From positions 455,561-519,560 of the forward strand of contig NZ_MBTA01000001.1 in the NCBI RefSeq assembly GCF_003609575.1: a DNA stretch of 64,000 nt, given 5' to 3'. This stretch comes from Pelobium manganitolerans. GTDB lineage: Bacteria; Bacteroidota; Bacteroidia; Sphingobacteriales; Sphingobacteriaceae. Below the pieces are notes generated by a model, which worked only from the letters and a program-made list of their open reading frames with translations, was not told the origin of the DNA and did not search any database. Below, in pieces: positions 27,837 through 37,255 of this stretch (within the stretch, counting starts at the first letter, position 1; each line of letters starts with the position of its first letter). The position numbers and the translations under genes are program-made.

Positions 27837-29177
27837 ATGGACCCCCAGAACGACATTAGCGGATTTCACATTTTTTTAACCATATTTTTGGTTCTTTTAA
27901 ATGGTTTTTTCGTTGCCGCAGAATTTGCAATTGTAAAGGTTAGAGGGTCGCAGATAGAAATAAAAGCTAAGAGCGGTAGCCGGGTTGCCAATGTTGCCAA
28001 GCACATGACGCAGCATCTTGACGGTTATCTTGCCGCTACGCAATTAGGTATTACGTTAGCTTCCTTGGGATTGGGTTGGGTTGGCGAAGGCGTAATGTCG
28101 CGCTTTGTGCTTAACATATTCACTTGGATTTCTATCCCCATTTCAGAAGGCTTGGCTACTAGCTTGGGCCACGTTTTAGCATTCTCCATCATCACAGTAT
28201 TGCACATTGTATTTGGCGAGCTAGCTCCAAAAAGTTTAGCCATCCAACGCCCCGTGGGCACTACTATGGCTGTCGCGTTGCCTTTGCAAGTATTTTACGT
28301 TGTTTTCAAGCCTTTCATTTATGTGTTAAACGGCTTTGCCAACATCATCCTTAAACTGTTTGGTATTGATGCCGCAAACGCACATGAGAGTCTGCATTCT
28401 TCGGAAGAGCTACAGTATTTATTAGATCAAGGGAAAGAATCGGGCGCTATTGACAAAGCTGAGCATGAGCTGATTAAGAACGTTTTTGATTTTAACGAGC
28501 GCGTGGTGAAAAACATCATGGTGCCGCGTACCAAAATATCGGCCATTGAGCTTACTGCATCGCCCGAGGAGTTGATGCAAACCATCATTACCGAAGGCTA
28601 CTCCCGCATACCAGTTTATGATGATACGATAGACCGGATTGTGGGCATCGTACATGCCAAAGACGTGCTTTCTCTTTTGGTAAAAAACAATAAGTTTACC
28701 CTTAAAGATATTTTGCGCAAGCCGCTTTTTGTGCCCGAATCTAAAAAGATTAACGATCTGATGGCCGAATTTAAGCTGAAGCGGATACAGATTGCGGTAG
28801 TTTTAGATGAATTTGGCGGCACTGCCGGTATTGTGACCTTAGAAGATATTGTGGAAGAACTGGTGGGCGACATTCAAGATGAGTACGATGAAGAGAAACC
28901 ATTGGTAGAAAAAGTTTCTGATAATGAGTTTATCGTGACGGCATCTGCCACGGTACATGATGTAAATGAATTTTTACCGCACGACTTACCCGAAGACGAG
29001 GATTATATGACCGTTGCAGGGATGATTAGCGAAATTTTCAGTAAAATACCAGAGGTGGGCGAAACCATCGACTTCAACGGCTATACCATCACCATCTTAA
29101 AAAAGGTAGACCAAAACATAGAATCTGTAAAATTACAACTGTTTTTAGATAGAGATGAGCAGGTAGATATCCGTTAA
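27837..29177 (+). CDS. CNNM/CorC (hemolysin-family) transporter
   Basis: A 446-residue membrane protein with the DUF21/CNNM transmembrane domain (about 1-190, including AAEFAIVKVRGSQIE), a CBS-domain pair (about 215-335, with VPRTKISAIEL and IPVYDDTIDRIVGIVHAKDVL) and a C-terminal CorC_HlyC/transporter-associated domain (about 350-430, with DYMTVAGMISEIF). Family members export magnesium or related ions; the hemolysin name is historical. rsmE follows by 2 bases. In Bacteroidota a paralogue (GldE) serves gliding motility, but nothing here indicates that. Confidence 0.93.
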   Translation: MDPQNDISGFHIFLTIFLVLLNGFFVAAEFAIVKVRGSQIEIKAKSGSRVANVAKHMTQHLDGYLAATQLGITLASLGLGWVGEGVMSRFVLNIFTWISIPISEGLATSLGHVLAFSIITVLHIVFGELAPKSLAIQRPVGTTMAVALPLQVFYVVFKPFIYVLNGFANIILKLFGIDAANAHESLHSSEELQYLLDQGKESGAIDKAEHELIKNVFDFNERVVKNIMVPRTKISAIELTASPEELMQTIITEGYSRIPVYDDTIDRIVGIVHAKDVLSLLVKNNKFTLKDILRKPLFVPESKKINDLMAEFKLKRIQIAVVLDEFGGTAGIVTLEDIVEELVGDIQDEYDEEKPLVEKVSDNEFIVTASATVHDVNEFLPHDLPEDEDYMTVAGMISEIFSKIPEVGETIDFNGYTITILKKVDQNIESVKLQLFLDRDEQVDIR

Positions 29178-29179
29178 AC

Positions 29180-29881
29180 ATGCATTTGTTTTATACACCA
29201 GATATTGCCGCAGACTATTACCAGCTGAGCGAAGAAGAAAGCAAGCATTGCATCCGTGTTTTACGTTTAAAGCTAGGCGATAGGGTTCAGTTGGTTGATG
29301 GCAAGGGCGGTTTTTACGAAGCCGAAATTGTAGATGAACATCCCAAACGGACACTGCTGAAAATCACCAGCACACAAAAAGAGTACGGCAAAAGAAACCA
29401 TTACCTGCACATTGCCATAGCGCCCACGAAAAACATGGACAGGTTTGAGTGGTTTTTAGAGAAAGCGACCGAAATTGGGATTGATGAAATTACGCCCATC
29501 ATCTGCGACCGCTCGGAACGTAAGGAACTAAAGACCGACCGCGCCAATAAAATTATTACTTCGGCAATTAAGCAATCGCTAAAAGCTTACCATCCTTTAT
29601 TAAACAAGGCGCGGTCTTTTAAAGAGCTTATCCAAAACGCACAAGCTAGCCATAAATACATTGCCCATTGTGAGGATCAGCAGAAACAAGAGCTAAAGAC
29701 GGATTTTGTGGAGCGCGATAATTATTTGGTACTGATAGGCCCTGAAGGCGATTTTTCTGAGGCAGAAATCAGCCTTGCTCTGGAAAACGGCTTTGCGCCC
29801 ATAACTTTAGGCAACAGTAGGCTACGCACAGAAACCGCTGCTTTACAGGCCTGCTTTGAGATAAATTATTTGAATAGATAG
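29180..29881 (+). CDS. rsmE: 16S rRNA (uracil-1498-N3)-methyltransferase
   Basis: SPOUT-class methyltransferase that methylates U1498 of 16S rRNA. The 233-residue protein has an N-terminal PUA-like part (YYQLSEEESKHCIRVLRL) and the C-terminal knot with IGPEGDFSEAEISLAL and LGNSRLRTETAAL, the SAM-binding signature. It is directly linked to the CorC-like gene (2 bases) and to the DUF4159 gene (7 bases). Confidence 0.96.
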   Translation: MHLFYTPDIAADYYQLSEEESKHCIRVLRLKLGDRVQLVDGKGGFYEAEIVDEHPKRTLLKITSTQKEYGKRNHYLHIAIAPTKNMDRFEWFLEKATEIGIDEITPIICDRSERKELKTDRANKIITSAIKQSLKAYHPLLNKARSFKELIQNAQASHKYIAHCEDQQKQELKTDFVERDNYLVLIGPEGDFSEAEISLALENGFAPITLGNSRLRTETAALQACFEINYLNR

Positions 29882-29888
29882 GACTACT

Positions 29889-30593
29889 ATGGTAAAAGGA
29901 TTGAGGTTTAAGGCTAAAGGACGTTCAAAGCTCTGGCAGACATCTTGGTTCTTATGCCTTACGTCTTGCGTCTTCATCGTTTCTTCGTTCACAAACCCTA
30001 GCTATAAAATTGCCAAACTTAAATACAGTGGCGGTGGCGATTGGTATGCTAACCGCACGGCTTTGCCCAACCTCATTGCCTTTTGTAACCAAAACTTGGG
30101 CACAAACATTTCTCCGCAAGAAGCAACGGTTGAGGTAGGTAGCGATGAATTGTTTAATTACCCTTTTGTTTATTTAACCGGCCACGGAAACGTGGTTTTT
30201 AATGCGCAAGAAACGGCCAATTTGCGCAAATACTTACTTGCGGGCGGTTTTCTGCACATTGATGACAATTATGGCCTCGATCAATTCATCCGCCCGCAAA
30301 TGAAAAAAGTATTTCCCGAGCTCGATTTTGTGGAATTGCCACCAAATCATGCCATCTACCAACAAAAGTTTAGCTTCCCGAAAGGGATACCAAAGATACA
30401 CGAGCATGATGGTAAACGACCACAAGGATTTGCCCTTATTTATAAAGGCCGGGTGCTTTGCTATTACTCGTACGAAACAGATTTGGGCAATGGCTGGGAA
30501 GATTTTGGAACCTATCCCGAAGACACGCAAGCCACACGCGAAAAAGCTTTAAAGATGGGCGCAAACCTCATCCAGTTTGCCTTAACGCAATAG
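29889..30593 (+). CDS. DUF4159 domain-containing exported protein
   Basis: A 234-residue protein whose mature part (from about 40, with KYSGGGDWYANRTALPNL) is a DUF4159 domain, including FVYLTGHGNVVF and GGFLHIDDNYGLD. DUF4159 proteins resemble glutamine-amidotransferase-like folds and often sit near MoxR/VWA systems; the function is unknown. The first 38 residues form a signal peptide, but the underlying DNA (AAGGATTGAGGTTTAAGGCT and CTTACGTCTTGCGTCTTCAT) looks like local dispersed-repeat sequence, so the leader may be recently acquired. It follows rsmE by 7 bases. Confidence 0.87.
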   Translation: MVKGLRFKAKGRSKLWQTSWFLCLTSCVFIVSSFTNPSYKIAKLKYSGGGDWYANRTALPNLIAFCNQNLGTNISPQEATVEVGSDELFNYPFVYLTGHGNVVFNAQETANLRKYLLAGGFLHIDDNYGLDQFIRPQMKKVFPELDFVELPPNHAIYQQKFSFPKGIPKIHEHDGKRPQGFALIYKGRVLCYYSYETDLGNGWEDFGTYPEDTQATREKALKMGANLIQFALTQ

Positions 30594-30664
30594 CTGCTCT
30601 TGGGGCCATAAGGTTTGATTGTTAAGCAAACAAAAATGATGTGGGCTACAATTAATAATTTTCC

Positions 30665-30672
30665 TATTTTTG
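30665..30672 (+). promoter_or_regulatory. TAnnTTTG box upstream of pyrH
   Basis: TATTTTTG fits the -7 consensus. It lies in the 177-base gap before pyrH, about 98 bases upstream of the ATG, giving a long leader. No TTG at standard spacing is apparent. Confidence 0.4.
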
Positions 30673-30770
30673 ACAAACTTTCCCCAAATGATTGTAAAAG
30701 CATCCACATCCTTAAAACAATTGCGGAACAGCCTTAGCTTTCATTAATCCAAAAATATTTAGCTGAAGAA

Positions 30771-31475
30771 ATGAAATACAAGAGAATACTTTTAAAGTTA
30801 AGCGGCGAATCCTTAATGGGCGAACAATCTTATGGGATAGACAATGCCCGCGTATTGCAGTATGCCGAAGAGATTAAAGCCATACAAACTTTAGGGGTTG
30901 AAGTGGCAATTGTTGTTGGTGGCGGAAACATTTTTAGAGGTTTGAGTGCAGAAAAATCTGGGATGGACCGTGCGCAGGCAGATTATATGGGCATGTTAGC
31001 TACGGTAATCAATTCCATGGCCTTACAAAATGCCTTAGAAACTTTGGGCGTTTATACCAGATTGTTATCGGCCATTAAAATGGAGCAAATTTGCGAGCCT
31101 TATGTTCGCCGAAGAGCCATGCGCCACCTGGAAAAAGGCCGTGTGGTTATTTTTGGTGCTGGCACCGGCAACCCTTATTTTACTACCGACTCGGCCGCAG
31201 CGTTACGCGCCATAGAAATTAAAGCCGATGTGGTTTTAAAAGGCACCCGCGTTGACGGCATTTACACTGCCGACCCTGAAAAGGATTTAAACGCTACCAA
31301 ATTTGATAATTTGAGTTTTGACGAGGTGTACGATAGGGAGCTGAACGTGATGGACATGACGGCTTTTACTTTATGCGACGAAAACAACCTGCCCATTATT
31401 GTTTTTGACATGAACAAGCCTGGCAATTTGATGAAATTAATGCAAGGCGACGCCATTGGCACTTTGGTTAAATAA
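30771..31475 (+). CDS. pyrH: UMP kinase
   Basis: Phosphorylates UMP to UDP in pyrimidine synthesis, feeding UDP-sugars and RNA. The 234-residue amino-acid-kinase fold begins [15 protein letters not shown], has [10 protein letters not shown], and [19 protein letters not shown] for phosphate binding. It is paired with frr (15-base gap), the order found in most bacteria. Confidence 0.97.
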   Translation: MKYKRILLKLSGESLMGEQSYGIDNARVLQYAEEIKAIQTLGVEVAIVVGGGNIFRGLSAEKSGMDRAQADYMGMLATVINSMALQNALETLGVYTRLLSAIKMEQICEPYVRRRAMRHLEKGRVVIFGAGTGNPYFTTDSAAALRAIEIKADVVLKGTRVDGIYTADPEKDLNATKFDNLSFDEVYDRELNVMDMTAFTLCDENNLPIIVFDMNKPGNLMKLMQGDAIGTLVK

Positions 31476-31490
31476 GATAAATACAAGCAC

Positions 31491-32054
31491 ATGAACGAGT
31501 TTATTAAAATGGAGCTAGACGAAGCTAAATCTTTAATGGAGAAAGCTGTCGCACATACCGATGCCGAATTTTTAAAAATCCGCGCAGGCAAAGCTAGCCC
31601 TGCCATGTTAGATGGCATTGCGGTTGATTACTATGGCGCAACAACGCCATTAACGCAAGTGGCAAACGTAAATACGCCCGATGCCCGCACCATTGTGGTA
31701 CAACCTTGGGAGAAAGCGATGATCAGCCCTATTGAAAAAGCAATTATGGAGGCAAACATCGGCTTAAACCCCCAAAATGATGGGCAGGTAATACGTTTAA
31801 ACGTGCCACCTTTGACAGAAGAACGTCGCCGTGACTTGGTGAAACGGGTAAAAGAAGAGGCAGAATCTGGACGTGTAGCCATCCGCAACATCCGTAAAAA
31901 CACCAATGAAGGCATCAAAAAGTTGAAAAATGATGGTGCCTCTGAAGATGAGATCAAAACCGGCGAAGCCGAAGTTCAGAAATTAACAGACGCCTTTATC
32001 GTAAAGATAGATCAGCTGGCAGAACAGAAAGAAAAAGACGTAATGACCGTGTAA
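31491..32054 (+). CDS. frr: Ribosome recycling factor
   Basis: Splits post-termination ribosomes together with EF-G. At 187 residues it has the normal length, with the family signatures KIRAGKASPAMLDGI near the N terminus and PPLTEERRRDLVKRVKEEAE followed by RNIRKNTNE. Conserved domain III helices end the protein. It follows pyrH and is closed by a strong terminator. Confidence 0.97.
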   Translation: MNEFIKMELDEAKSLMEKAVAHTDAEFLKIRAGKASPAMLDGIAVDYYGATTPLTQVANVNTPDARTIVVQPWEKAMISPIEKAIMEANIGLNPQNDGQVIRLNVPPLTEERRRDLVKRVKEEAESGRVAIRNIRKNTNEGIKKLKNDGASEDEIKTGEAEVQKLTDAFIVKIDQLAEQKEKDVMTV

Positions 32055-32071
32055 AACAGCCACGGCAAAGC

Positions 32072-32110
32072 AAAGGGAATAGGTATTTCGCTTATTCCCT
32101 TTTTGTTTTT
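32072..32110 (+). terminator. Rho-independent terminator after frr
   Basis: AAAGGGAATA (32072-32081) pairs with TATTCCCTTT (32093-32102) around an 11-base loop and runs into TTTTTGTTTTT. It is placed 17 bases after the frr stop and should end the pyrH-frr transcript. Confidence 0.88.
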
Positions 32111-32134
32111 GATGATACCTAAAAACCTAAAATC

Positions 32135-32323
32135 ATGAGTAAGCTGGCTTTAATGGGGATATTTTTCTTCCCTTTGATTGTAAGCATTTTAACCGTAAAA
32201 GACATTTTCGAAAACGAGAAACTGCATGCCAGCGAAAAGCTGATGTGGATTGCGGTCGTGATTTTGTTGCCACTTTTAGGAGCTATCATCTATTTTTTCT
32301 TTAGCAAAAGTAAGCGGGCTTAA
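32135..32323 (+). CDS. Small PLDc_N-type membrane protein
   Basis: A 62-residue protein with two hydrophobic helices (about 3-20 and 36-56) separated by an acidic/basic loop (KDIFENEKLHASEKLMW) and ending KSKRA. It matches the short PLDc_N (phospholipase D-nuclease N-terminal) family of small membrane proteins, in which the W-x8-PLLGAIIYF pattern is usual. No catalytic domain is attached; the function is unknown. It lies between the frr terminator and dxs and may use its own promoter. Confidence 0.75.
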   Translation: MSKLALMGIFFFPLIVSILTVKDIFENEKLHASEKLMWIAVVILLPLLGAIIYFFFSKSKRA

Positions 32324-32415
32324 TAGGCTGGGCGGGGGCAAACAATATCCGGTTAACATTGTTCTCATATTTGATAAAGAATTTATTACTTTGTATATCA
32401 AAAACATCCTAACAA

Positions 32416-34347
32416 ATGGAAGTACAGGCGGGTGAGCTTTTATCAAAAATAAACTATCCTTCAGATTTAAGAGCGCTGGACGAGAAGCAGTTAGAGGAGG
32501 TTTGTAAAGAGCTTAGGGCATATATTATAGATGTGGTTTCTGTTAACGGAGGCCACTTTGCCGCAAGCTTGGGCGTAGTAGAGCTTACCGTAGCCCTTCA
32601 TTATGTTTTAAACACCCCTTACGATAAACTGGTTTGGGATGTTGGCCACCAAGCCTATGGGCATAAAATCTTGACCGGCCGACGAGGCATCTTCCACACC
32701 AACAGGCTGTATCATGGGATCAGCGGTTTTCCAAAACGTAGCGAAAGCGAATTTGATACCTTCGGCGTAGGCCATTCATCCACCTCCATTTCTGCCGCTT
32801 TGGGCATGGCCGTAGCCTCGCACTATAAAGGTGAAGATGACCGTCAGCATGTAGCCGTTATTGGCGACGGCTCGATGACCGGCGGAATGGCGTTTGAAGC
32901 CTTAAACCATGCAGGCATAGAAAACAGCAACTTGTTGGTTATCCTTAACGATAACTGCATGTCTATTGACCCCAATGTGGGCGCGCTAAAAGAATACCTT
33001 ACAGATATTAGCACCAGTAAATCTTATAACCGTTTTAGGGATGATGTTTCTGCCGTGCTGATGAAGATTTCTGAGCTGGGACCCAATGCGCACGAGATTG
33101 TTAAAAAAATTGAAAAAGGCATTAAAGGCACACTGTTAAAACGCAGTAATTTTTTTGAAGCCTTAAAGTTCCGCTATTTTGGTCCGGTTGATGGGCACGA
33201 CATCCACCATTTAGTAAAAGTGCTGGAAGATTTAAAACATATCCCAGGACCTAAATTATTGCACTGTGTTACCTTAAAAGGAAAAGGGTATGCCCTTGCA
33301 GAAAAAGACCAAACCAAATGGCATGCGCCAGGCTTGTTTGATAAGATTACCGGAGAAATTAAAAAAGTAGTTTCTGAGAAGCCACAGCCCCCAAAATATC
33401 AGGATGTATTTGGACATACCATTGTAGAACTTGCCGAGCAGAACGACAAGATTATGGGTATTACGCCGGCTATGCCGTCGGGATGTTCTTTAAACATTAT
33501 GATGAAGGCCATGCCTAACCGCGCTTTTGACGTGGGCATTGCCGAGCAACATGCCGTAACATTCTCCGCCGGTTTAGCTACGCAAGGCTTAATCCCTTTT
33601 TGCAACATCTACTCGAGCTTTATGCAACGAGGCTACGATCAAGTAATCCACGATGCGGCCATACAGAAGTTACCTGTTGTTTTTTGCTTGGACAGGGCGG
33701 GCATTGCCGGTGCAGACGGGCCTACGCACCACGGTGCGTACGATATTGCCTTCTTTAGGTGTATCCCCAACATGATTGTTTCGGCGCCTATGAATGAGGA
33801 AGAGTTGCGAAATTTAATGTACACCGCACAGCTGAAAAACCATGGCGGGCCTTTTTCTATCCGCTATCCGCGCGGCAAGGGTGTGATGGTAGATTGGCAA
33901 CGTCCGTTTAAAGAGATTGAAGTGGGCAAGGGTCGCAAAGTGAGCGATGGAGAAGATATCGCTATACTGACTATTGGTCATATCGGCAACGAGGCTGTTA
34001 AAGCAATTATCGACTTAAACGCAGAAGGTTATCATCCGGCACATTACGATATGCGCTTTGCAAAGCCTTTAGACCAAGCATTGCTTTCGGATATCTTCAA
34101 AAAGTTTGATAAAATTATCACTGTTGAAGATGGTTGCATCTTGGGCGGTTTTGGCAGTGCAGTGGTAGAGTTTGCAGCAGACGAAATTTATAAAGGGCAA
34201 ATCTGCCGTTTAGGCATCCCTGATTTGGTGGTGGAGCATGGCGAACAGCATGAGCTTTGGGCCGAGTGCGGTTATGACAGCAAAGCGATTATAGAACAGG
34301 TGAAAGCGATGACGGTAGCCAGGGTGACTAAAGGGATGGTGGGTTAG
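32416..34347 (+). CDS. dxs: 1-deoxy-D-xylulose-5-phosphate synthase
   Basis: First enzyme of the MEP isoprenoid pathway, condensing pyruvate and glyceraldehyde-3-phosphate with thiamine diphosphate. The 643-residue protein has the N-terminal GDGSMTGGMAFEALNHAG (ThDP/metal motif GDG...N, with ILNDNCMSI), the central pyrimidine-binding domain (DVGIAEQHAVTFSAGLA) and the C-terminal transketolase domain (GPFSIRYPRG). Isoprenoid output supplies undecaprenyl phosphate for the neighbouring polysaccharide locus, though that link is only functional. It converges with and overlaps by 4 bases the end of the minus-strand glycosyltransferase gene. Confidence 0.97.
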   Translation: MEVQAGELLSKINYPSDLRALDEKQLEEVCKELRAYIIDVVSVNGGHFAASLGVVELTVALHYVLNTPYDKLVWDVGHQAYGHKILTGRRGIFHTNRLYHGISGFPKRSESEFDTFGVGHSSTSISAALGMAVASHYKGEDDRQHVAVIGDGSMTGGMAFEALNHAGIENSNLLVILNDNCMSIDPNVGALKEYLTDISTSKSYNRFRDDVSAVLMKISELGPNAHEIVKKIEKGIKGTLLKRSNFFEALKFRYFGPVDGHDIHHLVKVLEDLKHIPGPKLLHCVTLKGKGYALAEKDQTKWHAPGLFDKITGEIKKVVSEKPQPPKYQDVFGHTIVELAEQNDKIMGITPAMPSGCSLNIMMKAMPNRAFDVGIAEQHAVTFSAGLATQGLIPFCNIYSSFMQRGYDQVIHDAAIQKLPVVFCLDRAGIAGADGPTHHGAYDIAFFRCIPNMIVSAPMNEEELRNLMYTAQLKNHGGPFSIRYPRGKGVMVDWQRPFKEIEVGKGRKVSDGEDIAILTIGHIGNEAVKAIIDLNAEGYHPAHYDMRFAKPLDQALLSDIFKKFDKIITVEDGCILGGFGSAVVEFAADEIYKGQICRLGIPDLVVEHGEQHELWAECGYDSKAIIEQVKAMTVARVTKGMVG

Positions 34348-35594
34348 GAGATCATATCTAACAGCTTTTTTGAAATCACTTTTCGCGACAACTCCTCCCG
34401 TGGAGTAGATGCCTTCAGTAATTTCTGATCGTCCAGAAACCTGTGATACTCCCTGTCTAAAACTTCTTCAATAACCTCGATACGTCCGTTACATACATAA
34501 CCAGCTTTGTAACTATTGATGCTGTCTGCAATGTCACCATGATCGGAGTTAGGCAGTAGAATCGGCTTATTGAAATACAGATAATCTGCTTGCTTAGAAG
34601 TAATAATTCCAGAGCGCTTTCCATACCTTAGATGTAAAAACAGGCTGGCTTCTAATAAATAATATAACAATTCACTCGTTCCTTTACGTGCTGCAATTTC
34701 AGTAAAATCAGTTAAACCATGTTTCTCAATCACGCTTCCTAACTTCTGGTTTTGAGTTGAACCCACAAAACAGAGCTTTATTTTCTGAGCAGATAAATTA
34801 TTTTTGTTAACAAATTGCTTCAAAGCAAAAAAAAAGCTTTCATCAATCAACTGATCGTTATAGAGTGTGCCAATGTATACTATGGAGAAAACAGATCGCT
34901 CTTTTTTTGTTTCTTTAACCTCCGAAAAATTACTGCCATTCTCGATGATGTTTATTTTTTCTTTATAGGGTGAAGGAAAAAAGGATTTTAGCGTTTCCGA
35001 AACTGTTATCACTTTTTCGGCGAATTTTAGATAACGTTTTTCTTGATTTCGGGTGAAGATTTTTTTGAAGTAACTGATTTTTTGGCTGGTTTCGAGCAGG
35101 TTATAGCCATATGTCCAAGGATCTCTATAGTCTAAAAAAAGCTTAGCATTCGTTTTTTTTGCCCAACTAAAAGCACTTTTAATAATGCCCCCGCTACCGC
35201 CAGAAATAATTAGGTCAGGTTTGAAGCTCCGGTTCTCAAATTCTCTCCTTGATATGGTCCATTGGTCAACCCGATAAAAGATAATGTGCGCCGCAAGAAG
35301 GATTTTTTTTATTTGATAGGGAAAATGATGAGCATCCGCATAAATCAACAACTTTTGAATAAAGTTAAGATATGAAGGTTTTAAAGTTTTAACATAAGGG
35401 CGCAAATGTTCTATAATTTCTTCTTTTTTGACGTTGTTAATTGGATTGGGGAGAAATGGAAAATCTACACCTATTAATTCAACTTCGTAACCAGCCTCGA
35501 TAAGCGTTTCTAAAAACGATAGATAGCGATGGGTGGAGGTTTGTTGGATATGCAGGTCGTATGTTAAAATAGCTATCTTTTTAAAAATCCTCAT
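34344..35594 (-). CDS. Glycosyltransferase (GT4-like)
   Basis: A 416-residue glycosyltransferase of the GT-B type, judged from KIAILTYDLHIQQTSTHRYL at the N terminus, LIISGGSGGIIKSAFSW, and a C-terminal half with VYIGTLYNDQLID and SKQADYLYFNKPILLP. The sugar and acceptor cannot be told. The ATG at 35594 (MRIFKKIAIL) is preferred to one 30 bases upstream that would push further into wzi. It overlaps the wzi-like stop by 14 bases and is the last gene of the polysaccharide locus, converging with dxs. It could add a side branch or a late residue. Confidence 0.8.
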   Translation of the reverse strand: MRIFKKIAILTYDLHIQQTSTHRYLSFLETLIEAGYEVELIGVDFPFLPNPINNVKKEEIIEHLRPYVKTLKPSYLNFIQKLLIYADAHHFPYQIKKILLAAHIIFYRVDQWTISRREFENRSFKPDLIISGGSGGIIKSAFSWAKKTNAKLFLDYRDPWTYGYNLLETSQKISYFKKIFTRNQEKRYLKFAEKVITVSETLKSFFPSPYKEKINIIENGSNFSEVKETKKERSVFSIVYIGTLYNDQLIDESFFFALKQFVNKNNLSAQKIKLCFVGSTQNQKLGSVIEKHGLTDFTEIAARKGTSELLYYLLEASLFLHLRYGKRSGIITSKQADYLYFNKPILLPNSDHGDIADSINSYKAGYVCNGRIEVIEEVLDREYHRFLDDQKLLKASTPREELSRKVISKKLLDMIS

Positions 35595-37182
35595 ATAAAT
35601 TCCGGAACGAGCTTCGTAACCCAAATGTAATGAAGTTGTTTTTCTGACTAAAATTCACATTTTCTTCTATGCGAGATGTAAATCCAGTTTCTAAACGCAA
35701 GTTATATTTCGGGTTAATCAGATAGCCGATTTTACCTTGGATAAAACTAAAATCAGTTTTAATACCTCCGCCTGTTTTGTAACCGTAATTCCCATTACGG
35801 GTATCATAAGGCTTATAAATATCTTTACCAAAATTTTCGCCAGTGCCATCTAAACCGTATTGCGCAAAATTAACCTGACCTTTCAATTCAAAACGCTTAA
35901 AACTATAATTCCAAATACTCACAAACTCTCTAAAATTAGCCCCCATAGGATGCGCCAACGCTTGGTTATAATGACCATAGTTTAGCAAAGAATTCCGCTG
36001 TGAATAAGTGAAAGGTCGCGCGGTATTAAACTCCAATAAATAATTTAAATTTTTTACGGTAAAAGCATCAAATCCTTTTATTCCCAATTGGTAAGCAAAT
36101 TTATTTGCCCAATACCCTTTGTTAGAAAACACTTCTTTTGCCGTAAACTCGTCTGCGGCAAATTGTCCGTATACCGCCAAATTTTTAAATAGCTCGTATT
36201 TGCCCGTAAAGCCTATTAATGCGTTGTCTGGGGAGCCGTTTTGCCCTTCAATTGGGCGTAAAAAGATGAAAGGGTTAGCGTACATAAAATCGAAACCCCT
36301 CTTTCCGTCTTCGTCAGCATCTTGCCAAATTACCGAATCAAAGAAGCCTAAGCTTAGTTTATTGGTCACGTTCCAGTCTAAATAATGAAATACGCCCCAC
36401 TTTTTACGGTAGCCATTATCGTAAGAAAACTCTGGCGCACGTAAATCCTGGAACTGTGCCCACATGGCCATATATTTTACCCGCCCTAAATTGGCTGTTA
36501 ATTTAAAAAATGGATAAGTAGCAGCAACATCAGAAAGTAGCATTGAGCGGTAGCCATCGCCAATAAAATTCTTGTCTTGCCCTAAAGTAAGGTTCAGATA
36601 CTTAACTGGAGTATAAGACAAGATCGCTGTGGCATAAGCCCAATCTTTGGTGCTTTTAGTTGGACCAAATTTGTCGTTCACCTGCCCGGGGATAATGCCA
36701 TTTGCGTTAATATATTCTAGGTAATAACCAGGAAAAACAGCTTGGTTTTCGAACCCGCTAGTGTAAAAAGAAAACTTCTTGCCTATGGTTCCACCCACTT
36801 GGTATCCGCGGGTGTTTAACCAGGTATTGCCCGCTTGCGAGTCATAGCCGATTTGGAAATCGGGTAAAAAGTCGGCGTAAACCGTGTAATCGGGGGTTTT
36901 AATATCGATTAAATGTTCATTAAACAGTTTGCGGTGCACCCAAGTTCTTTTAACCGCGGTATCTAAACCAAAATTATAAACGCTATCTACGGCCTGGCTT
37001 AGCAAAGAGTCGTCGCCGAAATAAGGTTTTATGGAACTGTGGAAACGGCTATTTTGATCGTACGCTTGCTTGTTGAACTTTTGATAATGATCAAACGAAT
37101 AAGGCAGGTACTGGTTGGGTGTTTGTGCAAAAAGGCTGCTGGTGCTAAACAGCGCCAGCAACAGAAAGATATTTTTTTTCAT
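35581..37182 (-). CDS. Capsule assembly Wzi-family outer-membrane protein
   Basis: A 533-residue protein with a clear signal peptide (about 1-19, ending SLFAQ) and a body of amphipathic beta strands rich in Tyr, Phe and Asn, as in Wzi, an outer-membrane barrel that holds capsule on the surface in E. coli. Recognisable parts are LTLGQDKNFIGDGYRSMLLSD and the strand-ending GLRSSF. The call is by family resemblance. It ends the WbpM side of the locus and overlaps the next glycosyltransferase by 14 bases. It supports attachment or organisation of the exported polymer at the surface. Confidence 0.78.
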   Translation of the reverse strand: MKKNIFLLLALFSTSSLFAQTPNQYLPYSFDHYQKFNKQAYDQNSRFHSSIKPYFGDDSLLSQAVDSVYNFGLDTAVKRTWVHRKLFNEHLIDIKTPDYTVYADFLPDFQIGYDSQAGNTWLNTRGYQVGGTIGKKFSFYTSGFENQAVFPGYYLEYINANGIIPGQVNDKFGPTKSTKDWAYATAILSYTPVKYLNLTLGQDKNFIGDGYRSMLLSDVAATYPFFKLTANLGRVKYMAMWAQFQDLRAPEFSYDNGYRKKWGVFHYLDWNVTNKLSLGFFDSVIWQDADEDGKRGFDFMYANPFIFLRPIEGQNGSPDNALIGFTGKYELFKNLAVYGQFAADEFTAKEVFSNKGYWANKFAYQLGIKGFDAFTVKNLNYLLEFNTARPFTYSQRNSLLNYGHYNQALAHPMGANFREFVSIWNYSFKRFELKGQVNFAQYGLDGTGENFGKDIYKPYDTRNGNYGYKTGGGIKTDFSFIQGKIGYLINPKYNLRLETGFTSRIEENVNFSQKNNFITFGLRSSFRNLYEDF

Positions 37183-37255
37183 TTATTAGGTTTGATTCTG
37201 GTGTTGAAGAGGAAACTCATCGTTTCAAGGTTTGAGTAGCAAAGCAGATTTAACG

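Noticed and set aside
32370..32393. Promoter TTTG...TACTTTG upstream of dxs
   Set aside because: The -7-like box is one base short of TAnnTTTG and the spacing is only about 13 bases, so it is not called.
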